Positions 27,291 to 35,446 of a stretch of 64,000 nt of DNA are shown here, one piece after another. Each line of letters starts with the position of its first letter. The first letter of the stretch is position 1. Under the pieces are notes generated by a model that worked only from the letters and a program-made list of their open reading frames with translations, had not been told where the DNA came from and did not search any database. The stretch is from JAAFIP01 sp043747295 (lineage in GTDB: Bacteria; Pseudomonadota; Gammaproteobacteria; Burkholderiales; Burkholderiaceae_C), in the NCBI GenBank assembly GCA_043747295.1, contig JAYTPK010000316.1:1-64000 (forward strand). Direction: 5' to 3'. The position numbers were made by a program, and so were the translations under genes.

Positions 27291-29348
27291 TCAAGGTAAG
27301 TCCTTGTTAACCTCAGGTGCTGCCCCATCACGCGGCCCCACGCTGCCTAAGCGATTTTTCAGTGACTGCGGTTGCCCAGTCAATATCGCGGCATACATAG
27401 TGGTATTGCTTAAAACTTTTTTCACATAATCGCGCGTTTCAGCAAACGGCACGTTCTCAGCCCATGCTGCAGCTTCCATCAAGGGCCCATTGCGCCATGC
27501 GCGGGGGCGGTTAGGGCCTGCGTTGTAGGCGGCGGCGGCTAGCGGCATAGAGCCTGCAAAATCGTCGAGCGCCAGCTTGAGGTACGCCGTGCCAATGGTG
27601 ATGTTGGTGTCGCGGTTATTGATCTGGTCTGCGGTAAAACCTTCCAGGCCAATTTTTTTCGCCGTCCAGCGTGCGGTGGCGGGCATGACTTGCATCAGAC
27701 CCGAGGCGCCCACAGTAGAGCGCGCGTCCATGATGAAACGGCTTTCTTGGCGGATCAGGCCATACACATAGGCTGGGTCTAGGCCAATGTCTTTGCTGCG
27801 GCGCACTACGGCGTCTTTGAACGGCATAGGAAAGCGCTGGTCAGTGTCCATACCCTCTTTGGTGCGCTCGCTGGTGTTGATGCAGCGGTCCCATACTTGG
27901 CGCTCGCAGGCAAAGTCAGCAGCGGCCAGCAGTTCGCGCTCTGTCATTCCGCCTTTGGTGTGCAGGTTGGTGGTGTAGTTCCACTCACGCACACCCTCAC
28001 TGCGCAGGCCTATGGCGATGGCATACAGCGCGCGGTTTAAACCTGCGTTTGAGCGTGCGCTTTCTTTCTCGCTGGTGGCAACTGGCGCAGGACGTGCAGG
28101 GGCGGTGATGCGTTGGCCCAGTTCTTCAGTGGCCAGCATTTCATAAAAACCGCGTGGCGATGCAATACCCTCTAGCAGCAGCTGCGCTTCGGCTAGCTCA
28201 GGGCGCAGCAAAGCGGTGGGAGTGCCGCTGGCGCTGCTGATGACTGTGGTGGGCTTACCGGCCACGATGCCTTTGAGCGCACGGGCTTTCCAATAGACAA
28301 ACGTCGGGTCTTTGCGGCCTTCGTCAGTCATTTCATTGACAGCTGCCAAGATGACGGGCCAGCCTTTGGAGGCCTCGGTGGCGCGCAGCGCAGCGCGCAC
28401 TTTCCAGCCCAGCAGGTCGTCGTTTAAATGTTCGTTTTTGGCGTTGGCGTAATAGTTGTTAGCCTGATCAGACAACTTGAGGGCGGCCTGTTTACCAATC
28501 ACGCCCCAAGCCCAGCTGCGCTCTTCTGCGCTGAGGGATGGCGACCATTTGCTGTCTAACAAGGTGGCGGCTTGGTCGGGGTCGCTGGTGGCTAACTTAA
28601 CTAGGGCTAGTGTGACCAGTTCTTTGCGCACGTTACCCGCTGCCGTGGCACGGCCCGTCAGGTAGCGGGCTGGGCTGGCATTCACCTCGCCCATGGCGGG
28701 CATGGCATCGGGGGCAACGATTTGTACGGCGTTGCTGGCCGCGCGGGGGCGGTTGGCCTCCAGGCTGATGCGGGCTTCACGCCACACATCTAGCGCGGTA
28801 ATTTTGCGGTCTGCATAAAAGCGGTCCGCTGCCTGTGTGCAGCCGTCGTCTGCGTCTTTGATGCCATACCAGTTGCGAAGCAGCTCGGCTGACATGTCTT
28901 TGGTGATATTGCCGCTGCGCACCGAGTCAACCAATAGTGCGTAGCAGCGCACTTCTTTGTCGTCGTTCATGCGGTATTTTGGGTATTCGGCGGCAAAGCT
29001 GGTGTAGTCGCGCCGCTTGCCCAGCTGCAGCAGCCAGTCGTTGCGCAGGCGGTCCTCGTGGTAGGTGCCGGCATAGCGGGCCATGACGTCTTGCACCTCT
29101 TGGGCGCTGGCCTCTTCCAGGCGGGCTTTGATGTCCCAATAGGCCGCCTGCGCCTCTAGTGCATGGCCACGGGCTTGGGGCAGCAGGGCTGTTAAGCGGG
29201 CTTTGTCGCCGCGTTTGAAAGCGTTGCCCATCTCGACAATCACCTCATCGCCGCGCTGGTTTTGTGCATTAGCCGCACCGCCTAGCGCAAACGCGCCGAA
29301 ACATGCCAGAATCAGCGAAGTCAATGGGTGGGTTTTAAAAGTAGTCAT
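27291..29348 (-). CDS. slt: Soluble lytic murein transglycosylase
   Basis: 685 residues: signal peptide (A-N-A-Q cleavage), a long alpha-helical superhelix, then a C-terminal SLT domain with catalytic Glu in L-I-R-Q-E-S-R-F, G-A-S-G-L-M-Q-V-M-P-A-T-A and A-A-Y-N-A-G-P-N-R. It cleaves the MurNAc-GlcNAc bond of peptidoglycan to the 1,6-anhydro product in the periplasm. The ATG at 29348 gives a clean signal sequence; upstream codons overlap the divergent 5-FCL promoter. Confidence 0.92.
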   Translation of the reverse strand: MTTFKTHPLTSLILACFGAFALGGAANAQNQRGDEVIVEMGNAFKRGDKARLTALLPQARGHALEAQAAYWDIKARLEEASAQEVQDVMARYAGTYHEDRLRNDWLLQLGKRRDYTSFAAEYPKYRMNDDKEVRCYALLVDSVRSGNITKDMSAELLRNWYGIKDADDGCTQAADRFYADRKITALDVWREARISLEANRPRAASNAVQIVAPDAMPAMGEVNASPARYLTGRATAAGNVRKELVTLALVKLATSDPDQAATLLDSKWSPSLSAEERSWAWGVIGKQAALKLSDQANNYYANAKNEHLNDDLLGWKVRAALRATEASKGWPVILAAVNEMTDEGRKDPTFVYWKARALKGIVAGKPTTVISSASGTPTALLRPELAEAQLLLEGIASPRGFYEMLATEELGQRITAPARPAPVATSEKESARSNAGLNRALYAIAIGLRSEGVREWNYTTNLHTKGGMTERELLAAADFACERQVWDRCINTSERTKEGMDTDQRFPMPFKDAVVRRSKDIGLDPAYVYGLIRQESRFIMDARSTVGASGLMQVMPATARWTAKKIGLEGFTADQINNRDTNITIGTAYLKLALDDFAGSMPLAAAAYNAGPNRPRAWRNGPLMEAAAWAENVPFAETRDYVKKVLSNTTMYAAILTGQPQSLKNRLGSVGPRDGAAPEVNKDLP

Positions 29349-29378
29349 TGGTTTGAATGGAGAGGGCATAGCCCGATT

Positions 29379-30092
29379 ATGGACAAAGCAGACATTCGCA
29401 AACGCCTGGTACAACAACGCATGGACCTGCCCGACCGTTTGCAGCGCGCCGAAGCGTTACAAAGAGTCATGCGCATTTGGCTGGTAGGGCAGCCCGACGT
29501 GGTGATTGGCGCGTATTGGCCCATCAAAGGCGAGTTTGACCCGCTGCCCGCGTTGTACCGTTGGCAAGAGGATGGGGGGTTTGCAGATGGCGGATTAACC
29601 ACACCATCAGACCACCCCAGCAACGATGATGTTGAAGATAAAACCCGCATAGTTCAAGTAGATACTGCTCAAGCAGCTATCAATTTTATAACAAATCTCA
29701 CCGCGCCCGCAGCCGCTGGTCGCGCGCCTTCAGGTGCTACGGTACGCAAGATTGGGTTACCTGTGGTGGACAAAGTTCACAAAACCCTCACCTTTTACGC
29801 GTGGTATCCCGGCTGCCCGATGGAGGAAGATGCCTACAACATCCCCAAACCCAAAGATACAGAAATAGTCGTGCCCACGCTGCTGTTTGTGCCCTGCGTA
29901 GGTTTTGGCCCTGGTGGCTACCGGCTAGGCTACGGAGGTGGGTTTTATGACCGCACCTTAACTTCGTTACAGCCCAAGCCAGTCACTGTCGGTTTGGCGT
30001 ATTCGCATGCCAGCGTGCCCAGCTTTGAGCCTGAACCACATGACGTGCCACTAGCAGCGATATTGACGGACGAGGGACAGGCGTATCCATGA
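29379..30092 (+). CDS. 5-formyltetrahydrofolate cyclo-ligase
   Basis: 237 residues. N-terminal R-K-R-L-V-Q-Q-R, G-A-Y-W-P-I-K-G-E-F-D, and the C-terminal signature V-P-C-V-G-F-G-P-G-G-Y-R-L-G-Y-G-G-G-F-Y-D-R identify 5-FCL (MTHFS, YgfA family), which returns 5-formyl-THF to 5,10-methenyl-THF using ATP. Residues about 91-106 (V-Q-V-D-T-A-Q-A-A-I-N-F) come from a dispersed element in a variable loop before the conserved L-P-V-V. The ATG at 29379 is preferred. The last codons overlap the next gene (ATGA). Confidence 0.9.
   Translation: MDKADIRKRLVQQRMDLPDRLQRAEALQRVMRIWLVGQPDVVIGAYWPIKGEFDPLPALYRWQEDGGFADGGLTTPSDHPSNDDVEDKTRIVQVDTAQAAINFITNLTAPAAAGRAPSGATVRKIGLPVVDKVHKTLTFYAWYPGCPMEEDAYNIPKPKDTEIVVPTLLFVPCVGFGPGGYRLGYGGGFYDRTLTSLQPKPVTVGLAYSHASVPSFEPEPHDVPLAAILTDEGQAYP
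29651..29694 (-). repeat. Dispersed palindromic element, copy 6 (inside 5-FCL)
   Basis: AGTTCAAGTAGATACTGCTC-AAGCAGCTATcaattttATAAC. The first hairpin block is degenerate; the CTGCTCAAGCAG palindrome and GCTAT-N7-ATAAC block are clear. It is read in the opposite orientation to copies 1, 4 and 9 and encodes V-Q-V-D-T-A-Q-A-A, the same frame as copy 13. Confidence 0.7.
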
Positions 30093-31165
30093 GCGGGCTG
30101 CAGCGGCGCAATCTGCTGGTTGCAGTGGGTGCTCTCGGCGCCACCACGCTGCTGACCGCGTGTGCGCCCCTGCAGCCAAGCCGTCCGCTTGAGCGCCTTC
30201 TGGCGCTACCGCAGCTCAACACCAGTACCGCCCTGCGCGTGGTGTACGCCCACAACCTACGCTATGACAGGCCAGCACCCGGTTTGATCGACCAAGTGCT
30301 GACACAAACGCAGGCTTTATGCCAAGCACACTTCGGGCTCACCTTGCAAATGGCAGAAGTACAAGAAGTGCCCATTAGCCAGCTGTTCAGCGCCATAACA
30401 CCTGTTCTGTGGGACAAGATCAAACCGCAGATCTACGACTTTGCAGATGGCCGCACGCGCGAGACTTTGGTCAAAGAAATGCAACGCAGTGTGCAAAACA
30501 ACAAAAGCCCCATCGCAGCGCAGATTCAATATGCGAAAGCCCATTTACTCAGCGATACGCAGCCCACGGATGCCAGCAGTCTAGCCCGCGCGCTGATCGA
30601 CACGCAGCTTGCGCGATTTAAAACTTGGCATACTCTACAAGGCAGTGATGGGCTACCGCTGTTGGATAGATCGATTTACAACGAATACTTTGCGTGGATT
30701 ACGGCCCCGCGTGCCCAGCCGTGGCCCGCAGAAATCGTGATCACCAACCAATTGTTGGCCAGCGTGGAATATGAAGGCAACTCGCTGCACAGCGCGCTGC
30801 GTGGTGGCGTGAGCAACGGCTTGACCTGCGTGTCACCTGTCTCGCGCTACGGCACGGTGTCGGTGCTCAGCTTGTTTCCATTTATCAACCAAGCACCGCT
30901 CACACGGCAGCTACGTGGTGATGTTGAAGCCAGCGCAGAGTCAGCTACATCTACCGTCACGGCAGCCGCAGCCCTGCTGACCCACGAGCTAGGCCACCAA
31001 CTATTGCACCTGGGCCATCCTTTTGGCCAGACCGCCTGTGTGATGAACCCACCCGAATTGCTGCGGTTTGACGCTTGGGTCAAAAGCCTAGATGCCCCTC
31101 AGTGCCCGCTGGGCAACCATGCTGAGAATACTTTAGGTGCAGAGCGGTTTTTAGCATCTCCGTAA
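30089..31165 (+). CDS. Predicted lipoprotein with zincin-type metallopeptidase motif
   Basis: 358 residues, not recognised as a named family. The N-terminus has two Arg and a lipobox (L-L-T-A-C near residue 25), so Tat- or Sec-exported and lipid-anchored. Around residue 299 is H-E-L-G-H-Q-L-L-H-L-G-H, followed ten or so residues later by T-A-C-V-M-N-P-P, which looks like a metzincin-type Met-turn with a preceding Cys, as in archaemetzincins. A Cys also follows in A-P-Q-C-P-L-G. Function as a periplasmic or outer-membrane zinc protease is inference. It overlaps 5-FCL by 4 bases. Confidence 0.7.
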   Translation: MSGLQRRNLLVAVGALGATTLLTACAPLQPSRPLERLLALPQLNTSTALRVVYAHNLRYDRPAPGLIDQVLTQTQALCQAHFGLTLQMAEVQEVPISQLFSAITPVLWDKIKPQIYDFADGRTRETLVKEMQRSVQNNKSPIAAQIQYAKAHLLSDTQPTDASSLARALIDTQLARFKTWHTLQGSDGLPLLDRSIYNEYFAWITAPRAQPWPAEIVITNQLLASVEYEGNSLHSALRGGVSNGLTCVSPVSRYGTVSVLSLFPFINQAPLTRQLRGDVEASAESATSTVTAAAALLTHELGHQLLHLGHPFGQTACVMNPPELLRFDAWVKSLDAPQCPLGNHAENTLGAERFLASP

Positions 31166-31173
31166 TTTGTTTT

Positions 31174-31222
31174 GCTATGTATTTCGTAGCTCATGGAGCA
31201 GCAAATACTTGGACTACAGGGA
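31174..31222 (+). repeat. Dispersed palindromic element, copy 7
   Basis: GCTATgtatttcGTAGC, TCATGGAGCA, ACTTGGACTACAGG; begins 8 bases after the stop codon of the zincin lipoprotein gene. Confidence 0.82.
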
Positions 31223-31322
31223 CTTTTTGTTGGTAAAAGCGCTGTTTTGAGTGGTTTGTCTTGTGTTTTGTATGTTATGCATGTTTTGTTGCCCTGTCCG
31301 TTGCTCTTCGTTGTTTTAGGAC

Positions 31323-31404
31323 GCGCGCCGATGTGGCTTACCCCTATGCCAACCGGACCTGCGGCCCTGATTGGTTGTCACAAGGGTAAGCCACATCAGC
31401 GCGC
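31323..31404. repeat. Inverted repeat with 21-base arms
   Basis: Arms 31323-31343 and 31384-31404 match at 20 of 21 positions (core GATGTGGCTTACCC / GGGTAAGCCACATC). The 40-base centre holds its own CAACC...GGTTG stem. No T-run follows on either strand, so it is not a standard terminator. Confidence 0.85.
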
Positions 31405-31500
31405 TTGTAGCGGGCTGGGGGTAGTGCGCGAAGGTAGCGGCTGCGGTTGAGGTCACCACAACCTGCGCTCCACGTGCCTTAAAGCATCGACCCAGGTGCA

Positions 31501-31614
31501 GCGGTGGGATCTTATCGATGGGACAACTGCAGCGAGGTGCGGCCCACCAACCCTTGTTAACTACCATCTGCCGCGCATGTTTGCGGAAGTTGTCCCAGCG
31601 ATATGTCCCGCCGC
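31501..31614. repeat. Imperfect inverted repeat, about 26-30-base arms
   Basis: The left arm begins GCGGTGGGATCTTATCGATG and the reverse complement of the right arm begins GCGGCGGGACATATCGCTGG. The arms both end with GGGACAAC before the centre. The pairing has several mismatches and one indel. Confidence 0.7.
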
Positions 31615-31658
31615 CCGCCACGGCTAAACAACGAAGAAATGCATTGCAGAGGGGAAGT

Positions 31659-32831
31659 TCAAATCTCAGTCTTACTATCAATCACCCCACCACCCAAACA
31701 CACATCCCCGTCATACAACACCGCCGACTGCCCCGGCGTGACAGCCCACTGAGCCTGGGGGAATTGCAAATCAAATCCTTCGTCTTGAAGATAAGACAAG
31801 GTGCACGGCGCATCGGCCTGTCGGTAGCGCGCTTTGCTGCCGTACACACCCGCAGCGGGCGGGGTGCCTGCGCACCAGCTTATGTCGTTGGCATGCAAGG
31901 TGGGTGACAAAAGCCACGGGTGGTCATGCCCTTGCACGGCCCACAAAATATTTTTATCCATGTCTTTGCGCGCTACAAACCACGGCGCGTGCTCGCCCAC
32001 ACCGCGCTGGCCTTTGTCGCGTGCAGCTTGCAGGTCAGCGCCTTTGGCTTTGATGCCGCCAATGCCTAAGCCTTGGCGTTGGCCCAAGGTGTAAAAGCTC
32101 AAGCCCACATGCTCACCAATGGTGCGGCCTTGGTCGTTTTTAATCGGGCCGGGTTCTTTGCTGATGTAGCGGTTTAAAAACTCTCTGAACGGACGCTCGC
32201 CAATAAAACAAATGCCGGTAGAGTCTTTCTTTTTAGCGTTAGGTAGGCCAATGTCTTCGGCAATCCGGCGCACTTCGGTTTTGTGCAGCTCACCGACCGG
32301 GAACAGAGTTTTAGCCAGCTGCTGTTGGTTTAAGCGGTGCAAAAAATAGCTTTGGTCTTTGCTAGGGTCTAGGCCTTTGAGCAGTTCGTGCAAGCCAGTA
32401 GCCGTGTTGTGCCGCACGCGGGCGTAGTGGCCCGTGGCGATTTTTTCGGCGCCCAAGCGCATGGCATGGTCTAGAAACGATTTAAATTTAATCTCAGCAT
32501 TGCACAAAATATCCGGGTTGGGTGTGCGGCCCGCTTGGTATTCGCGCACAAATTCGGCGAACACACGGTCTTTGTAGTCGGCTGCAAAGTTGACGTGCTC
32601 GATCTCTATGCCGATCACATCGGCTACTGCCGCCGCGTCGACGAAATCTATATTACTAGTGCAAAACTCACTATCGTTGTCAACCGAACCTGCGGGTCGG
32701 TCGTCATCCTCCCAGTTTTTCATGAAGATGCCGATTACCTCATAGCCTTGCTGCTTGAGCAGGTGCGCACTGACGGCCGAGTCTACGCCGCCGCTCAAGC
32801 CCACCACCACCCGTCCTTTGCTTTTTGTCAT
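31659..32831 (-). CDS. mnmA: tRNA-specific 2-thiouridylase MnmA
   Basis: 390 residues with PP-loop S-G-G-V-D-S-A-V-S, catalytic Cys in D-I-L-C-N-A-E-I-K-F and the second Cys in K-D-S-T-G-I-C-F-I-G-E-R. It thiolates wobble U34 of tRNA-Glu/Gln/Lys, the partner modification to MnmE, whose gene lies 15 kb away. The C-terminal barrel ends G-Q-S-A-V-L-Y-D-G-D-V-C-L-G-G-G-V-I. Confidence 0.96.
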   Translation of the reverse strand: MTKSKGRVVVGLSGGVDSAVSAHLLKQQGYEVIGIFMKNWEDDDRPAGSVDNDSEFCTSNIDFVDAAAVADVIGIEIEHVNFAADYKDRVFAEFVREYQAGRTPNPDILCNAEIKFKSFLDHAMRLGAEKIATGHYARVRHNTATGLHELLKGLDPSKDQSYFLHRLNQQQLAKTLFPVGELHKTEVRRIAEDIGLPNAKKKDSTGICFIGERPFREFLNRYISKEPGPIKNDQGRTIGEHVGLSFYTLGQRQGLGIGGIKAKGADLQAARDKGQRGVGEHAPWFVARKDMDKNILWAVQGHDHPWLLSPTLHANDISWCAGTPPAAGVYGSKARYRQADAPCTLSYLQDEGFDLQFPQAQWAVTPGQSAVLYDGDVCLGGGVIDSKTEI

Positions 32832-32852
32832 AGCCCGTATTATCCGCGAGCC

Positions 32853-32880
32853 AAAAAAAGAGCTCCCGAGGGAGCTCTTG
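32853..32880 (-). terminator. Rho-independent terminator after the tandem-repeat protein gene
   Basis: On the minus strand AAGAGCTCCC-TC-GGGAGCTCTT is followed by TTTTTTT. It lies 18 bases after the stop of the repeat-protein gene and just before mnmA, insulating the two genes. Confidence 0.92.
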
Positions 32881-32897
32881 TCATAAAGCGACGAAGC

Positions 32898-34931
32898 TTA
32901 TTTTGGCGATACGCCCAAAGACTTGACGGTCTCGAGGTTCAAATAAGCGTCCACTGGCAAGCCTTTGGCGGTTTGGTAACCGTTGACAGCGCGCATGGTT
33001 TGCGCACGGATCACGCCGTCCATCGGGCCAGGGTTATAGCCTGCTTTAGACAGAGCTTGCTGGATCTCAATGATCTTGCCGGTGGTAGCGTTGGTCTCGC
33101 ACAGAATCGAGCGCCACTGCTCAGATGCCTCAGACACTTTGACGGTTTGGGTCAGGTCTTGGTACTGCGCTGGGGTCTCGATCTCGCGGGTAGCGGCTTC
33201 GCGGTCTACCACTTGGCGGCTTACAGTTTTGTACACTGCGGGCACGGTCTCTTCACGCAGAGTTGCCTCTTTGTCCACCACGCGGCGGCTCACAGTCTGG
33301 TACTGGGCTGGCGTAGGCACTAAGCGCGAGCTTGGAGCCTGGTCAACCACTTGACGGGTCACAGTTTTGAACTGAGCTGGCAGCTTGATCTCGCGCTGGC
33401 TAGCTGGTTGGTCAACCACTTGGCGAGTGACGGCTTTGTAAGTGGCTGGAATGACAACTTCAGTGGTGACTGCAGGGGTGTCTTCTACACGGCTGGTCAC
33501 GGTTTTGTAGGTTGCTGGAGTTTCGATTTCGCGGGTAGTAGCCTGCTTGTCGACCACCTGGCGGCTCACAGTGGTGTACACCGCTGGGATCACAACTTCA
33601 CGCACGTAGCCTTCAGCGCCAGACTCGGCACCGCTAGACTTTTCGCCAGCAGCACGGCCAGCAGCGGTGCCGCCAGTGGCCTTGGCTACTTCAGAAGCAC
33701 GCAAGATTTTGTCACCGTTCGGGCTGGCAATAATGTCGCCAGCATCGCTGAACTTATAGCCACGTGTTTTCATGGCTTCAATGTCAATCACCTGACGGGT
33801 GTAGCTCTGGCGTGCCTCAGGGATAGCAATTTCGCGGGTAGTTGGCGCTTTGTCTACTGCTTGGCTAGTTACATTGCCGTATTCAGCTGGCACTTCAACT
33901 TCGCGCACAGACGCTGGCGTTTTGACTACGCGGCGGGTGATGGTTTCAAAGCGCTCTGGCACTTCTACCAAACACATCACGTCGTCGTCCAGTGAGTTGT
34001 TGTCGCTGGTGGTGTAGCCAGCAGTGGTTTTGCCGCCAGCAATAGGTGCGCCTTTAGCGTCAAAGGCGAAGCCTTTAACAGGGCGTACTTCTTTGGCTTG
34101 GCCTAGGTAAGCACGGCCACGTTTCCACTCGGTAGAGGCGTCAGCTACTTTGATACGCTCGGTCACGGTTTCATACGTTGCTGGCACTTCTACCAGACGC
34201 TTGGAAGCTTCTTTCACAATCACGCGCTCTGTCACCACTTTAGTGGTGCCGGGGACGGTTTCAAGGCGGCTGCTGGCAGCGCGCAAAAGGGTAGTCTCGG
34301 TGATAGTTTTCAGTGGGATAGCTATCGGCTCATAGCGCACTGAAGCTGGGCGTGACTCAACTTGTTCGGTCACGGTTTTGAACGTGGCAGGAATCACTTC
34401 GACGCGGGTCGTCGCTGGCGTGGCAACAACTTTTTCTTCCACGTTTTTGTAGGTGGCGGGCACTACTTTGAGTGATTTGCGCTCTGGCGTGGCCAGCACT
34501 TGCTCGGACACGGTCTTGTAGGTGCCTGGAACCACTTCAATGCGGCTGCTAGCAGAGACGACTTCGATCTGCTCGCTGGTGGACTTGTAGGTGCCAGGAA
34601 TCGGCTCAGCACGGTTACCGGCTGGTACTACGACGACTTGCTCGCTTTCGTTTTTGTAGGTAGCAGGCACTGGGAAGGTGCGCTTGTATTCTGGGCTGAC
34701 CAGCACTTGTTCGGTGATAGTTTTGTAGGTAGCAGGTACCACTTCAAAACGCTTAGATGCTGGCATGGCAAGTACGCGCTCAGATTTGGTTTCAAACTTG
34801 GCAGGAGATACTACTTTGGCGTAGCACTCACCGGCCACCATGTTGGATGGGCTCGTGCTGGTGGTTTGGGCGTTTGCGGTAAAAGCCAGCACGACAGCGC
34901 CAGCGACCAACGTTAAATTGTATTTTTTCAT
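32898..34931 (-). CDS. Secreted 23-residue tandem-repeat protein with C-terminal peptidoglycan-binding domain
   Basis: 677 residues. A signal peptide (M-K-K-Y-N-L-T-L-V-A...A-N-A-Q) is followed by about 18-20 degenerate 23-residue units of the form V-P-A-T-Y-K-T-V-T-x-Q-V-V-x-x-P-A-x-x-R-E-x-x. Two non-repeat spacers interrupt them: one with K-G-F-A-F-D-A-K-G-A-P, one Gly/Ala/Ser-rich with A-A-G-R-A-A-G-E-K-S-S. The end (about residues 615-677) looks like a PG_binding_1 domain (I-Q-Q-A-L-S-K-A-G-Y-N-P-G-P-M-D-G-V). Probably an envelope fibre or stalk on the cell wall; function unknown. GAGGT precedes the ATG at 34931. It has its own terminator. Confidence 0.85.
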   Translation of the reverse strand: MKKYNLTLVAGAVVLAFTANAQTTSTSPSNMVAGECYAKVVSPAKFETKSERVLAMPASKRFEVVPATYKTITEQVLVSPEYKRTFPVPATYKNESEQVVVVPAGNRAEPIPGTYKSTSEQIEVVSASSRIEVVPGTYKTVSEQVLATPERKSLKVVPATYKNVEEKVVATPATTRVEVIPATFKTVTEQVESRPASVRYEPIAIPLKTITETTLLRAASSRLETVPGTTKVVTERVIVKEASKRLVEVPATYETVTERIKVADASTEWKRGRAYLGQAKEVRPVKGFAFDAKGAPIAGGKTTAGYTTSDNNSLDDDVMCLVEVPERFETITRRVVKTPASVREVEVPAEYGNVTSQAVDKAPTTREIAIPEARQSYTRQVIDIEAMKTRGYKFSDAGDIIASPNGDKILRASEVAKATGGTAAGRAAGEKSSGAESGAEGYVREVVIPAVYTTVSRQVVDKQATTREIETPATYKTVTSRVEDTPAVTTEVVIPATYKAVTRQVVDQPASQREIKLPAQFKTVTRQVVDQAPSSRLVPTPAQYQTVSRRVVDKEATLREETVPAVYKTVSRQVVDREAATREIETPAQYQDLTQTVKVSEASEQWRSILCETNATTGKIIEIQQALSKAGYNPGPMDGVIRAQTMRAVNGYQTAKGLPVDAYLNLETVKSLGVSPK

Positions 34932-35446
34932 AATGACCTCTATAAGTAATAGCAATAGTGGGATGGGAATGTATCCACCCACGTTTATAGTGTTTTTTTA
35001 AGGCAATTTGGAGGGGTAACAAAACGCACCTTCAGGCCCCGTGGATTAGGGTACGAAGCTGTGGTTAAGTTGTAACACTCACGGCTAAGCCACATTCAGA
35101 CTAGAAAGCTTGCTATAAAAATAAATTTCAATATTAAAAAATAATACAAATGAACTCGTTTGCATTATTGTTTTGTTACAAATTTGCGGAACTTTCTTAA
35201 AGTTTAATAACTTGTTACTCGTCTATATTTTCGACCGCATTGCTTTCGCATGCAACGCTCGTTGTTGACTCTAGCGTTTCACAAGCCCTCGTGGCGATTA
35301 ACCGCACGCTGAACTTGGCTGTGGTCCAAAGCCGCACCGCAGGTGCTGCAAACGCTTAAAATCACCGATGTAGTAATCAAAATGCCTTGTAGTCCAAGTA
35401 TTTATTGATTATGTAGCTATAAAATTAATAGTATAGAGATGATGAT
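34932..35446. other. Gap with divergent promoters and dispersed element copy 8
   Basis: About 515 bases between two divergent genes. The left part must hold the promoter of the repeat-protein gene. The middle is AT-rich (TTTGTTACAAATTTGCGG, a partial palindrome). A short open stretch ending at 35358 has coding-like composition but no credible start. The right end is dispersed element copy 8. Confidence 0.6.
35377..35433 (-). repeat. Dispersed palindromic element, copy 8
   Basis: CCTTGTAGTCCAAGTA, then TTATTGATTATGTA, then GCTATaaaattaATAGT; ends 14 bases before the start of the NDUFA9-like gene, so it forms that gene's leader. Confidence 0.85.

Larger units (their letters stand above)
31166..31658. 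other. Gene-free convergent gap holding a dispersed element and two long inverted repeats
   Basis: About 490 bases between the convergent zincin lipoprotein and mnmA genes. It holds dispersed element copy 7 (31174-31222), a near-perfect inverted repeat (31323-31404) and an imperfect inverted repeat (31501-31614). No open frame here looks like a gene. Confidence 0.75.

Noticed and set aside
35225..35358. Short open stretch (V-S-Q-A-L-V-A-I-N-R-T-L-N-L-A-V-V) with coding-like composition
   Set aside because: There is no plausible start or ribosome site and no identity; it may be the tail of a decayed gene, but I cannot support it.
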